Below, one piece after another: positions 36,268 to 44,501 of a DNA stretch of 64,000 nucleotides (position 1 is its first letter; every line of letters starts with the position of its first letter). The translations under genes and the position numbers were made by a program. The notes beneath the pieces were generated by a model. The model saw only the letters and a program-made list of their open reading frames with translations. It did not search any database and was not told the DNA's origin. The stretch covers positions 248,001 to 312,000 of the forward strand of contig JAEUTZ010000016.1 in the NCBI GenBank assembly GCA_016787725.1, read 5' to 3'. The DNA comes from Cyclobacteriaceae bacterium (GTDB lineage: Bacteria; Bacteroidota; Bacteroidia; Cytophagales; Cyclobacteriaceae).

Positions 36268-36897
36268 ATGAATAAACCTTTTACAATTGGTATTACAGGC
36301 GGCAGCGGATCTGGCAAAACCTACTTCCTGCAAGGTTTGTCTTCCTGTTTCAAACCCGATGAAATATGTTTGATCTCACAGGATAATTATTACAAGCCCC
36401 GTGCCCAGCAGCCGGTTGACGAAAACGGAATCAAGAATTTTGATTTACCTGTTTCCATTGACCGGGAAGCCTTTCAACAAGACCTGCTGAAGCTGAAGGC
36501 CGGGCAAAATGTAATCAAGCAGGAGTACACTTTTAATAACCCGCAGGCTAAAACCAAGCTTTTGGAATTTAAGACAGCGCCCATTCTTGTTGTGGAAGGT
36601 TTGTTCGTTCAATATTTTGAAGAAATCTCGAATGAGTTGGATTTACGGGTTTTCATTGAAGCCAAAGATCATGTTAAACTAGGCAGGCGTATCAAGCGGG
36701 ATCAGGTTGAACGGGGTTATGACATTGATGATGTGTTATATCGGTATCAGTTTCACGTCATGCCGGTGTACGAGCGACTGATAGAGCCACTCAAACACGA
36801 TGCTGATTTGGTCGTTCCGAACAACAGCAAGTTTGAACGTGCCCTGGCCGTATTGGTGGGGTATTTGAAAACCCGCCTGGGGGGTGTTGGAAATTAA
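36268..36897 (+). CDS. udk: Uridine kinase
   Basis: 209 residues. P-loop G-I-T-G-G-S-G-S-G-K-T at 8-18, then S-Q-D-N-Y-Y and F-D-L-P-V-S near 50-70, as in Udk/phosphoribulokinase-like kinases. E-G-L-F-V-Q-Y holds the Walker-B-like region. It phosphorylates uridine and cytidine with ATP or GTP. Starts 1 bp after rdgB; same operon. With upp it gives two routes to UMP. Confidence 0.92.
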   Translation: MNKPFTIGITGGSGSGKTYFLQGLSSCFKPDEICLISQDNYYKPRAQQPVDENGIKNFDLPVSIDREAFQQDLLKLKAGQNVIKQEYTFNNPQAKTKLLEFKTAPILVVEGLFVQYFEEISNELDLRVFIEAKDHVKLGRRIKRDQVERGYDIDDVLYRYQFHVMPVYERLIEPLKHDADLVVPNNSKFERALAVLVGYLKTRLGGVGN

Positions 36898-36937
36898 CTA
36901 CCAACCCCTACTTTTGTGGGCTCTGAAAATCTAAAAC

Positions 36938-37282
36938 GTGCGAAAAAGATCAATTTACAGGGGTTTTTTAATTGCTGCCGGCCTCTTGGCTGCGCTGGTA
37001 ATTATATTATCTCAGTCTTTTTCAGTTCAAGCCGAGCACGTAGCAAAGCCGGCAACCGAGCAAACCGATACTTCAAAAGCCCAGGACGCGGTTATCAAAG
37101 CACCAGCTGAGGCTATGCCACAAAGCACGGTGGTTCGGGTGAATGAGCAAGTTCCCGTGAGCATCATTGAAATTCTGGCTGAGCCACAACAGGTTCAGCG
37201 TTACATTCCGCAATGTGATCGGATCGTAAACTCATTCATCAAAACAATCTTTCGGGTTATCATTGCACCCAACGCTCCCTGA
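36938..37282 (+). CDS. Small membrane-anchored or secreted protein, function unknown
   Basis: 114 residues starting at a GTG (36938). One hydrophobic helix at about 9-31 is followed by a low-complexity Ala/Thr/Gln/Pro stretch (35-65) and a C-terminal part with a single C and I-I-E-I-L. It may be a signal-anchor protein. No family recognised. It is 40 bp after udk and is closed by a terminator at 37308-37343, so it is the last gene of the nrnA-FKBP-rdgB-udk run. Confidence 0.62.
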   Translation: MRKRSIYRGFLIAAGLLAALVIILSQSFSVQAEHVAKPATEQTDTSKAQDAVIKAPAEAMPQSTVVRVNEQVPVSIIEILAEPQQVQRYIPQCDRIVNSFIKTIFRVIIAPNAP

Positions 37283-37307
37283 TTTTTTCAACATAGACTT
37301 TTCTGAT

Positions 37308-37343
37308 TGGCCAACAGGAATAATTCCTGGCCATGTTTCTTTT
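37308..37343 (+). terminator. Terminator after the udk operon
   Basis: TGGCC (37308-37312) pairs with GGCCA (37329-37333) and AGGAA (37316-37320) with TTCCT (37324-37328), a two-part stem with a 3-nt bulge; followed by TTTCTTTT. It lies 25 bp after the small protein gene and 40 bp before secDF. Confidence 0.6.
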
Positions 37344-37383
37344 AATCGGTAATTAATTAATTCTCTTAAAACTAAATTTTCTT

Positions 37384-40300
37384 ATGCGTAACAAAGGTGT
37401 AGTTGTTGGTTTAGGCATAATCATTACGCTGCTTTGCTTGTATTACTTGTCGTTTACATTTGTTTCGAATCAAGTAACAGACGATGCAGAGGCTTATGCA
37501 ACCGATAAAAACGGATCGTTGAATCTGTTAAAAAAACAAAATTATCTCGACTCCCTCTGGAATAAACCTGTGTACAATCTTTTTGGTGCAGAGTATACCT
37601 ACAAGGAGGTGAAGGAAAACGAATTGAGCCTGGGGCTGGACTTGCAAGGGGGCATGCACGTGGTTCTGGAAATTTCACCAGTCGATATCATTAAGGGTCT
37701 GAGTGGAAACAATCAAGACCCTGCATTTCTGGATGCCTTGCAAAAGGCCAGAGAGATGCAAAAGACCAGCACGGATAGCTATGTTTCGTTATTCTATACG
37801 GCTTTCAAAGAGGCGAATCCCGACCGGAGTCTTGCATCATTATTTACTTCCGCTGCCAATAAAGACCGTGTGAAGCTAACTGATAGCGATGAGACCGTAT
37901 TAGACTTTTTGAGTACCGAAGTAGATGGGGCGATTGACCGTTCCTTTACCATTCTTAAAACGCGTATTGATCAGTTTGGAACTTCACAACCCAACATTCA
38001 ACGCCTGCAAGACAAAGGAAGGATTCAAATTGAAATTCCCGGAGCGGATAACCCGCAACGGGTGCGCAAGTTGTTGCAGGGTGTTGCCCGACTTGAATTT
38101 TGGGAAGTTGTGGAGGCCTATGACCCGCAACTACAACAATCTTTTGGTGCGATTAATCAGTTTTTGTTGAACGAACAAAATTCAAAACGAGTTGTAGCCC
38201 AGACCGAAACTCCCGCGGCACCATCTGCTGCTGATACGACAAAATCAGCATTGGAACAGCAGCTAAGCCAGGTTCGAGACAGTACGGTTAGTTCGTTAGA
38301 CTCTTTACGACTTGCTACATCCTCAACGCTCTTTGCGTTAAGCAATCCATCCATTCCATTTTTATATCAGGTAAAGGATACTGCAGAGATCAACCGGATT
38401 CTCAGAAGGCCTGAAGTCAGAAACATGTTGCCCAGAACGATAGGATTTTTCTGGGATGTAAAGCCAGATCCGAAAGTAACACCAGGGGTGGAAGATATTC
38501 AATTGAACTTTGTGAACCTGGGGCGTGGTGCCAAACCCTTATTAACGGGTGAAGTAATTAATGATGCCCGTCTGGACTATGACCAATTTGCCCGGCCCGC
38601 AGTAAGCATGACCATGAATGCAACCGGATCGCGCAACTGGGCGAAGATAACGGCAGCTGCTGCGGCCAAACAGCCACAGGGCCGGATTGCCATCGTGCTT
38701 GATAATTATGTTTACACAGCCCCGACCGTCCAGGGAGAAATTCCGAACGGCAGTTCTCAGATTTCAGGAAGTTTTGAATTGGAAGAAGCCAAAGATTTGG
38801 CTAACGTACTGAAAGCCGGTTCACTCCCAGCGCCTACGCGGATCGTAGAAGAGGCGATCGTTGGCCCGAGTCTTGGAAAAGTAGCCCAAAATCAAGGGTT
38901 GATTTCCATGGCTTCCGGGTTGGGTATTGTTGTCCTATTTATGGTCGCTTACTACTCAAAAGGTGGTTGGGTTGCCAACATTGCATTGTTGTTCAATATC
39001 TTCTTCATTCTGGGTATTCTGGCTCAGTTAAACGCAGCGTTAACCTTGCCTGGTATTGCCGGTATTGTGCTTACCATGGGTATGGCTGTGGATGCCAACG
39101 TATTGATTTATGAGCGTATCAAAGAGGAAATGCGATTGGGCCGGAAGCTCAGAGAAGCAATCAATAAAGGATATTCACGCGCTTTTACCACCATTTTTGA
39201 TTCTAACCTAACAACCTTAATTACGGCCATTGCTTTGTTTGTACTCGGACAAGGCCCCCTAAAAGGATTTGCGATTGTATTGATGATTGGTATTGCCACC
39301 TCATTCTTCTCATCGGTTTACATTTCACGGGTAATTGTCGAGTGGATGGTACGTAAAGGCGATGAAACAAAAGTGTCGTTTGACAGCCCCTTGGCTCGCT
39401 TGGTTAAAAAGCGGAGAGAATTTGATTTTATCGGAGCTCGTAAAAAGGTATATCTGGTTTCCGGGGCGATTGTTGTGACCGGTTTTATTCTCATTGCTAT
39501 TCAAGGGTTAAATCTTGGGGTAGATTTTAAGGGTGGTCGTTCGTATGTGGTTTCCTTCCATCAACCGGTTGTTGCCACCGATATGAAAGTGGCCTTAAAC
39601 GAAAGTTTTGAGAACTCAGGTGTTGAAGTAAAGAATTATGGCAGTGATAAAGTGATGAAAGTGACAACCTCCTACCTGGTGGATGATGAATCCGATGTGG
39701 CCGATGACAAGGTAAAGAATGCATTGATTCAGGGTGTTCAGAAATTTAAAGGAATTGAATACACCGAGCACGATGCGCAGGTCGATGATAAACACTTTAC
39801 GATTTCCTCCTCCTCCAAAGTAGGCGCAACCATCGCGGATGATATCAAGGGGTCAGCATTTGAGGCAGCACTTGCTTCGCTGGTGCTCATCTTCTTTTAC
39901 ATTTTGATTCGCTTTAAACGTTGGACCTATAGTGCCGGAGCCATTGTTGCAACCGTGCATGATACCCTGTTTGTGGTGGCTTCCTTTGCAATTGCCCGGG
40001 CATTTGGAATCTCCTTTGAAGTGGATCAGGTTTTCGTAGCCGCGTTGCTGACCATCATCGGGTATTCCATCAATGACACGGTGATCATTTTTGACCGAAT
40101 CCGGGAGTACCTGGGCTTTGGAGCTACCCACGATCGCGCCAAAGTGTTTAATGATGCCATTAACAGCACCTTAAGCAGAACATTGATTACTTCGGGAACC
40201 ACATTAATTGTGGTGGTAGTCTTATTATTCTTTGGTGGCGAAGTATTAAGAGGATTTTCTTTTGCCCTGTTTATAGGGATTGTGGTAGGAACATTCTCTT

Positions 40301-40386
40301 CTATCTTCATTGCATCCCCGATTGTGTTGGATTTGGAAACAACAGCACAAACTACAAAGAGGGCAGAAGCGAAAGCAGCCGCTTAG
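37384..40386 (+). CDS. secDF: Fused protein translocase subunit SecDF
   Basis: 1000 residues: SecD and SecF in one chain, the usual arrangement in Bacteroidota. SecD motif E-L-S-L-G-L-D-L-Q-G-G-M-H-V-V-L at about 80-95, periplasmic domain to about 500, six helices with the D-A-N-V-L-I-Y-E-R-I motif near 575, then the SecF part starting near 680 with L-N-L-G-V-D-F-K-G-G and N-D-T-V-I-I-F-D-R-I. It uses the proton gradient to finish Sec export and would supply T9SS and lipoprotein substrates. Own terminator at 40400-40434. Confidence 0.96.
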   Translation: MRNKGVVVGLGIIITLLCLYYLSFTFVSNQVTDDAEAYATDKNGSLNLLKKQNYLDSLWNKPVYNLFGAEYTYKEVKENELSLGLDLQGGMHVVLEISPVDIIKGLSGNNQDPAFLDALQKAREMQKTSTDSYVSLFYTAFKEANPDRSLASLFTSAANKDRVKLTDSDETVLDFLSTEVDGAIDRSFTILKTRIDQFGTSQPNIQRLQDKGRIQIEIPGADNPQRVRKLLQGVARLEFWEVVEAYDPQLQQSFGAINQFLLNEQNSKRVVAQTETPAAPSAADTTKSALEQQLSQVRDSTVSSLDSLRLATSSTLFALSNPSIPFLYQVKDTAEINRILRRPEVRNMLPRTIGFFWDVKPDPKVTPGVEDIQLNFVNLGRGAKPLLTGEVINDARLDYDQFARPAVSMTMNATGSRNWAKITAAAAAKQPQGRIAIVLDNYVYTAPTVQGEIPNGSSQISGSFELEEAKDLANVLKAGSLPAPTRIVEEAIVGPSLGKVAQNQGLISMASGLGIVVLFMVAYYSKGGWVANIALLFNIFFILGILAQLNAALTLPGIAGIVLTMGMAVDANVLIYERIKEEMRLGRKLREAINKGYSRAFTTIFDSNLTTLITAIALFVLGQGPLKGFAIVLMIGIATSFFSSVYISRVIVEWMVRKGDETKVSFDSPLARLVKKRREFDFIGARKKVYLVSGAIVVTGFILIAIQGLNLGVDFKGGRSYVVSFHQPVVATDMKVALNESFENSGVEVKNYGSDKVMKVTTSYLVDDESDVADDKVKNALIQGVQKFKGIEYTEHDAQVDDKHFTISSSSKVGATIADDIKGSAFEAALASLVLIFFYILIRFKRWTYSAGAIVATVHDTLFVVASFAIARAFGISFEVDQVFVAALLTIIGYSINDTVIIFDRIREYLGFGATHDRAKVFNDAINSTLSRTLITSGTTLIVVVVLLFFGGEVLRGFSFALFIGIVVGTFSSIFIASPIVLDLETTAQTTKRAEAKAAA

Positions 40387-40399
40387 AAACACACAGAGG

Positions 40400-40434
40400 A
40401 AAAAAAGGCAGGTGAAGTTCATCTGCCTTTTTTA
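40400..40434 (+). terminator. Rho-independent terminator of secDF
   Basis: AAAAAAGGCAG (40401-40411) pairs perfectly with CTGCCTTTTTT (40423-40433), 11-nt loop, ending in a T-run, 14 bp after the stop. Symmetric enough to act on both strands. Confidence 0.88.
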
Positions 40435-40490
40435 TTCTTCTTTGTTCAGGGATTTAACTAAATTCTAATCGTATTTCAAAGTACCGCCTT

Positions 40491-40498
40491 TAATTTTG
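40491..40498 (+). promoter_or_regulatory. Bacteroidota -7 box (TAATTTTG) directly before the response-regulator gene
   Basis: Exact TAnnTTTG match ending 4 nt before the ATG at 40503, so the transcript would be nearly leaderless. A TTCTAAT element sits upstream at 40463-40469; the same heptamer recurs twice downstream of the kinase gene, hinting at autoregulation. Confidence 0.4.
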
Positions 40499-40502
40499 AC
40501 AA

Positions 40503-41174
40503 ATGAAGATATTGTTGGTGGAGGATGAACGGAAGACCATTCAATTCCTGAAGAAGGGATTGGAAGAGCATGGCCATGAAGTAGATTCTGCGGAGGATGG
40601 TAAAACAGGAAAAAATCTGGCATTTAAGAATACGTACCACATCATTATTACCGATGTGATTATGCCCGAGCTGAATGGAAAGGAATTGTGCCGTGATCTC
40701 CGGTTGGCAAAAATTGAAACCCCCATATTGATGCTCACCGCCTTGGGAGAGACGGACGATGTAGTGGATGGGCTTGATAGTGGCGCTGATGATTACTTGT
40801 CGAAACCCTTTGAGTTTAAAGAGCTGCTTGCGCGAATCCGATCCTTAACAAAACGTCAACCCAGGCAGCTAGTTACTCAATTACGCATTGGCGATCTGGT
40901 AATGGATATTAACAAGAAAAGTGTAATCCGGGCTGGTAAGAACATTGACCTCACCAGTAAGGAATTTTCATTGCTTGAATATTTTCTTCGGAATCAGGGA
41001 CGCGTGATCCCCCGTGCTGAACTGGCCAAACATGTATGGAACGTTGATTTTGACACAGGAACCAACATGGTGGAGGTATATGTAAATTACCTTCGGAAAA
41101 AAATTGATAAGGACTTTGAAAGTAAACTTATTCATACCCAATTTGGAATGGGGTATATCCTAAAAGAGGCCTAG
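40503..41174 (+). CDS. OmpR-family response regulator
   Basis: 223 residues. Receiver with acidic E8-D9, phospho-Asp51 (T-D-V-I-M-P), Thr79 and Lys101 (S-K-P-F), then a winged-helix DNA-binding domain (about 130-223) ending G-M-G-Y-I-L. Its stop overlaps the kinase GTG by one base (TAGTG), so the pair is coupled. Resembles CusR/QseB-type regulators; the regulon is unknown. TTCTAAT heptamers at 40463 and downstream of the kinase (42544, 42555; 11-bp spacing) are candidate binding sites. Confidence 0.93.
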   Translation: MKILLVEDERKTIQFLKKGLEEHGHEVDSAEDGKTGKNLAFKNTYHIIITDVIMPELNGKELCRDLRLAKIETPILMLTALGETDDVVDGLDSGADDYLSKPFEFKELLARIRSLTKRQPRQLVTQLRIGDLVMDINKKSVIRAGKNIDLTSKEFSLLEYFLRNQGRVIPRAELAKHVWNVDFDTGTNMVEVYVNYLRKKIDKDFESKLIHTQFGMGYILKEA

Positions 41175-42541
41175 TGCAAATCCGTACACGACTTACGCTG
41201 CAATTCACCGTACTGGTGAGCACCATTGTACTATTGTCTTTTCTGGCAATCTATTTCTTTACGCAGCAATTCACCGATCAGGACTTCTCCAGACGATTGC
41301 GTGAACGGGCTATCACGTCCGCCATTTTGCTCATTAAGGTCGATCAGGTTGATACCGTTTTACTAAAAATCATAGACCGTGCCAAACGCGACAACCTGTA
41401 TCGTGAAAGCATACGTGTCTATGATGAAACTGGAAAGGAAATATACATGAGTGGAGACACCGCAAAGATTAGCATCAGCCAGGTGTTATTTGACCGGGTA
41501 AGATCGGAGGGCGAGCTTGAGTTGCATTACAAGGAGTTTACTGTAGCTGGAATTCCTTTTACCGACCGTGGTAAAGAATATATTATCATTGCCTTTGCCG
41601 AAGATGTAATAGGATATAATCGGCTCATTGATTTGAGAAGGTTGCTAACCGGATTGTTTGTCATTCTCATGGCCATTGTATCCATTTCGGGTTGGGTTTA
41701 CTCGGGGAGAGCCCTACGGCCCATTCAACGAATCATGAACGATGTTGAGAATATTTCACCACAAGACCTCAGTAACCGACTTGAGCGGAGCCCACACCCT
41801 GATGAAATGGGAAAGTTGATCAACATTTTTAACAATTTACTTACCCGGATTGAAAATGCATTTCAACTCCAAAAGATGTTTGTATCCAACGTGTCACACG
41901 AATTGAAGAATCCGCTTACCAACATTACGTCTCAGTTGGAGGTAACGTTGCTAAATGAACGTACCGTGAAGGAATACCAGGAAACCATCGAATCGGTGCT
42001 GGAAGACATCAAAAGTCTAAACCATCTTTCCAATAGTCTGCTCGACCTGGCGCGACTGACCCGGTCATCCGATTCTTTTACTATGTCTAAGGTACGATTG
42101 GATGAAATCCTTTGGGAAACGCGGGAAGTTGTAAGTCTGATTGATCCTTCCTATGCAATTTCTGTTACCATTTTGGAAATGCCCGAAGACGAAAGTAAGT
42201 TGTATGTAAATGGCAATCCTTACTTGTTGAAAACAGCCTTTCAGAATGTGATTGAAAATGCCTGCAAATTTTCGATGGATGGAAAAGCTTCTGTGTCCTT
42301 GACGTGCCGGAGCCAGGATTTTATTATTGAAGTTACTGATCGTGGTCCGGGTATTGAAAAGAAAGACCTTGAAAACGTATTTCAACCCTTTTTTCGAACC
42401 GATGCAACCTCAAAAATCCGAGGCTATGGTGTCGGCCTCTCCTTAAGCCAAAGGATCATTTCTATCCACAAGGGTTCAATTTCGATTGATTCGACCCCAG
42501 GGGAAGGAACCCGGATTAAAATCGTTCTAAAATCAGCGTAG
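41174..42541 (+). CDS. Sensor histidine kinase with HAMP domain
   Basis: 455 residues, GTG start overlapping the regulator stop. Two transmembrane helices (about 10-30 and 155-177) flank a periplasmic sensor of about 125 residues; HAMP at about 180-230, HisKA with V-S-H-E-L-K-N-P-L (phospho-His near 243), and HATPase with N-V-I-E-N-A-C-K-F, D-R-G-P-G-I and G-Y-G-V-G-L-S. Cognate kinase of the preceding regulator. Signal unknown; metal or envelope stress are typical for this branch, inference only. Confidence 0.93.
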   Translation: MQIRTRLTLQFTVLVSTIVLLSFLAIYFFTQQFTDQDFSRRLRERAITSAILLIKVDQVDTVLLKIIDRAKRDNLYRESIRVYDETGKEIYMSGDTAKISISQVLFDRVRSEGELELHYKEFTVAGIPFTDRGKEYIIIAFAEDVIGYNRLIDLRRLLTGLFVILMAIVSISGWVYSGRALRPIQRIMNDVENISPQDLSNRLERSPHPDEMGKLINIFNNLLTRIENAFQLQKMFVSNVSHELKNPLTNITSQLEVTLLNERTVKEYQETIESVLEDIKSLNHLSNSLLDLARLTRSSDSFTMSKVRLDEILWETREVVSLIDPSYAISVTILEMPEDESKLYVNGNPYLLKTAFQNVIENACKFSMDGKASVSLTCRSQDFIIEVTDRGPGIEKKDLENVFQPFFRTDATSKIRGYGVGLSLSQRIISIHKGSISIDSTPGEGTRIKIVLKSA

Positions 42542-42543
42542 GG

Positions 42544-42561
42544 TTCTAATTCCTTTCTAAT
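42544..42561 (+). promoter_or_regulatory. Direct repeat TTCTAAT x2, candidate response-regulator site
   Basis: TTCTAAT at 42544-42550 and 42555-42561, 11 bp apart (one helical turn), the usual layout of OmpR/PhoB-type half-sites. The same heptamer is at 40463 ahead of the regulator gene. It lies about 33 bp before a TACATTTG box. Confidence 0.45.
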
Positions 42562-42593
42562 CAGTTTTAAGAATACAAAATCAACTTCACGGC

Positions 42594-42601
42594 TACATTT
42601 G
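42594..42601 (+). promoter_or_regulatory. Bacteroidota -7 box (TACATTTG) in the gap after the kinase gene
   Basis: Exact TAnnTTTG match with no -33 TTTG, but with a putative regulator direct repeat upstream, as expected for an activator-dependent promoter. No protein gene follows on this strand, only a strong terminator at 42709-42739. Confidence 0.45.
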
Positions 42602-42604
42602 CTT

Positions 42605-42739
42605 ATAGTTTTTTCAAGGTTGTTTGAGTTTAGCTTAGTTTACAGGTTTCTAAGGAAGAGGTGAGTCTAATCAGAACGTAAGCCAACGACCGATTTAAAA
42701 TCTCTTCCAAAAATGGGGTTCGCAACAACCCCATTTTTT
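42605..42739 (+). ncRNA. Candidate small regulatory RNA downstream of the two-component system
   Basis: Proposed from layout only: promoter box at 42594-42601, possible start near 42605-42608, no ATG in 42562-42708, long-range stem GGAAGAG (42654-42660) with CTCTTCC (42702-42708), then immediately the perfect terminator hairpin 42709-42738. The stem and the terminator would stack end to end, which is common in real small RNAs. Length would be about 130 nt. A plain 3' UTR of the kinase mRNA is the alternative. Confidence 0.4.
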
Positions 42740-42740
42740 A
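42709..42740. terminator. Bidirectional Rho-independent terminator
   Basis: AAAAATGGGGTT (42709-42720) pairs perfectly over 12 bp with AACCCCATTTTT (42727-42738) around CGCAAC. T-runs on both strands serve the plus-strand kinase (or small RNA) and the minus-strand gldH, whose stop codon at 42738-42740 overlaps the stem. Confidence 0.9.
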
Positions 42741-43208
42741 TTCCATCTCCACTGTTTCAACGCGTACCCCAATGGCCAATATTCCGGTTAATGTATCGAG
42801 CCGATTAAATTGCTCGAGTCGCATATGGTATACCCCGGCAGTTTGAAAGGATTGATTTTGCAGCAAAAGGAACTGATGATCATAAACATCACCCAGCCCA
42901 CTTCGCCCCAGAGGCCTTCCGGTTTTTTGGTCGAACAAATAGTTGGAGAGTAATTTCTTCGATAACACCGCACCGGCTGAATCGCTTAATGTATACTCAA
43001 TGAAAAGGCGGGCATACGGATAGTCTAACGAATTACGAACGTTATAAAGAACATTATATTTTTTCGAAACATCGCTGATCGTAAACTCAAACTCCGCAGG
43101 TTCCTGAATTTTCCAGGCTTTATCTTTAAACTCCTCGTAGCGCTCAAAGACCCGATTAGAGTCACAACCAAATAGGAGCAGCAAAATGAAGAATGGCACC
43201 AGTCTCAT
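42738..43208 (-). CDS. gldH: Gliding-motility lipoprotein GldH
   Basis: 156 residues with lipobox L-F-G-C (Cys15). The mature sequence (W-K-I-Q-E-P-A-E-F-E-F, Y-N-V-R-N-S-L-D-Y-P-Y-A-R-L-F-I-E-Y, L-G-D-V-Y-D-H-Q-F-L) matches GldH as I know it, a lipoprotein needed for gliding in Flavobacterium. It starts 2 bp after the RicT/PSP1 gene, an adjacency common in this phylum. Supports a gliding or T9SS-bearing organism. Confidence 0.88.
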   Translation of the reverse strand: MRLVPFFILLLLFGCDSNRVFERYEEFKDKAWKIQEPAEFEFTISDVSKKYNVLYNVRNSLDYPYARLFIEYTLSDSAGAVLSKKLLSNYLFDQKTGRPLGRSGLGDVYDHQFLLLQNQSFQTAGVYHMRLEQFNRLDTLTGILAIGVRVETVEME

Positions 43209-43210
43209 TG

Positions 43211-44431
43211 CTATTGCGGGCCTTTTGGGTGGCGGGGCGGTTGCCTTTTGTTTTGGTTTTTAGGAGGCTGATTTTGGGTCTGCTGACCTGGATTTTGCGG
43301 CCCGCCATTTCTACGATCGCGATTGCGATTTTTGTTTTTCTTTTTTTTCTTTTTGGAACGATCCTGAAATTTCCTATCCAGACTGGTAAGATCGCTGTTT
43401 AGTTTGGCAATCGGTACTTTTGCTTCTTCTTCGTTTACTTCCAGGCTGGCAGGTTTTTTTCCTATTCGGTTCAATTCCAGGATTTCATTCACACGATCAA
43501 TGTTGAGCGGATACCAGTTATTTTCTTCCTTGTATCCAAACCACATGATTCTGCGGAAGATATCGGTTTTTTGAAGCCGGGCTTCACCCTTTTCGGTCAA
43601 CAGCGGAGCCTCCACTTCCGGAATTCCCTTCAAGGCTTCCATGTAGGTTTCCAACTCATAATTCAAGCAACATTTCAATCGACCGCACTGGCCAGAAAGT
43701 TTGCTCGGATTGAGTGAGAGATTCTGATACCGGGCGGCACTGGTTGCCACATTTTTAAAATCACTTAACCAGGTGGAGCAACATAATTCACGGCCACATA
43801 CTCCAATACCGCCAAGTCTTCCGGCTTCTTGGCGTAGACTGATTTGCCGCATTTCTACCCGAACTTTAAATTCCGTGGCAAGCAGTTTAATCAATTCCCG
43901 AAAATCCACCCGGTCTTCAGCCGAGTAAAAAAAAGTGGCTTTCGTATTATCGGCCTGATATTCGACATCGGAAAGTTTCATGGCCAGGTTCAACTGACGA
44001 ATGATTTCGCGTGTTCGATACAGGGTAGGAAGATCTCTTTTTTTTACATCATCGTATTTCTCAAGGTCTTTTTGATTCGCCAACCGGTAAATCTTCCGGA
44101 TTTCATCATCATTCGCCACTTTCTTCTTTTGCATCTGCAGGCGTACTAATTCGCCTTGCATGGACACATACCCCAGGTGGTGTCCCGATTGTGCCTCCAG
44201 GATGACGGCATCCCCCGTAGTTAAGGGCAACCGGTCGATATTCCGGTAAAAATCTTTGCGTCCGTTTTTAAACCGCACTTCAACAACGGAAAACCGATCC
44301 AGCGAAGGCATTTCCATGTTCGATAGCCAATCGAACACATTCATTTTATTGCAACCGCCTGTACCACAGGCACCATTGTTATTACAACCGCTTACTTTTC
44401 CGTCTTTCTTGGTTCCACAGGCACAGCCCAT
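43211..44431 (-). CDS. ricT: PSP1/RicT-family protein with Cys-rich N-terminus
   Basis: 406 residues. An N-terminal Cys/Gly cluster (Cys3, 5, 16, 22, 26 or close) precedes the PSP1 core (about 45-290), which contains the conserved G-R-E-L-C-C-S-T-W and G-R-L-K-C-C-L-N-Y-E cysteine motifs. The last 60 residues are Lys/Arg/Asn/Gln/Pro-rich and probably disordered or RNA-binding. In Bacillus RicT binds Fe-S clusters with RicA and RicF to help RNase Y; the Cys-rich N-terminus may replace those partners here. Coupled to gldH. Confidence 0.85.
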   Translation of the reverse strand: MGCACGTKKDGKVSGCNNNGACGTGGCNKMNVFDWLSNMEMPSLDRFSVVEVRFKNGRKDFYRNIDRLPLTTGDAVILEAQSGHHLGYVSMQGELVRLQMQKKKVANDDEIRKIYRLANQKDLEKYDDVKKRDLPTLYRTREIIRQLNLAMKLSDVEYQADNTKATFFYSAEDRVDFRELIKLLATEFKVRVEMRQISLRQEAGRLGGIGVCGRELCCSTWLSDFKNVATSAARYQNLSLNPSKLSGQCGRLKCCLNYELETYMEALKGIPEVEAPLLTEKGEARLQKTDIFRRIMWFGYKEENNWYPLNIDRVNEILELNRIGKKPASLEVNEEEAKVPIAKLNSDLTSLDRKFQDRSKKKKKKNKNRNRDRRNGGPQNPGQQTQNQPPKNQNKRQPPRHPKGPQ

Positions 44432-44501
44432 CGCACAGGTTTTATACAGTTAAAAACTTAAAGTTAGGAGGATGATTGTGTTTTATCAAACAATTTGATT
44501 T

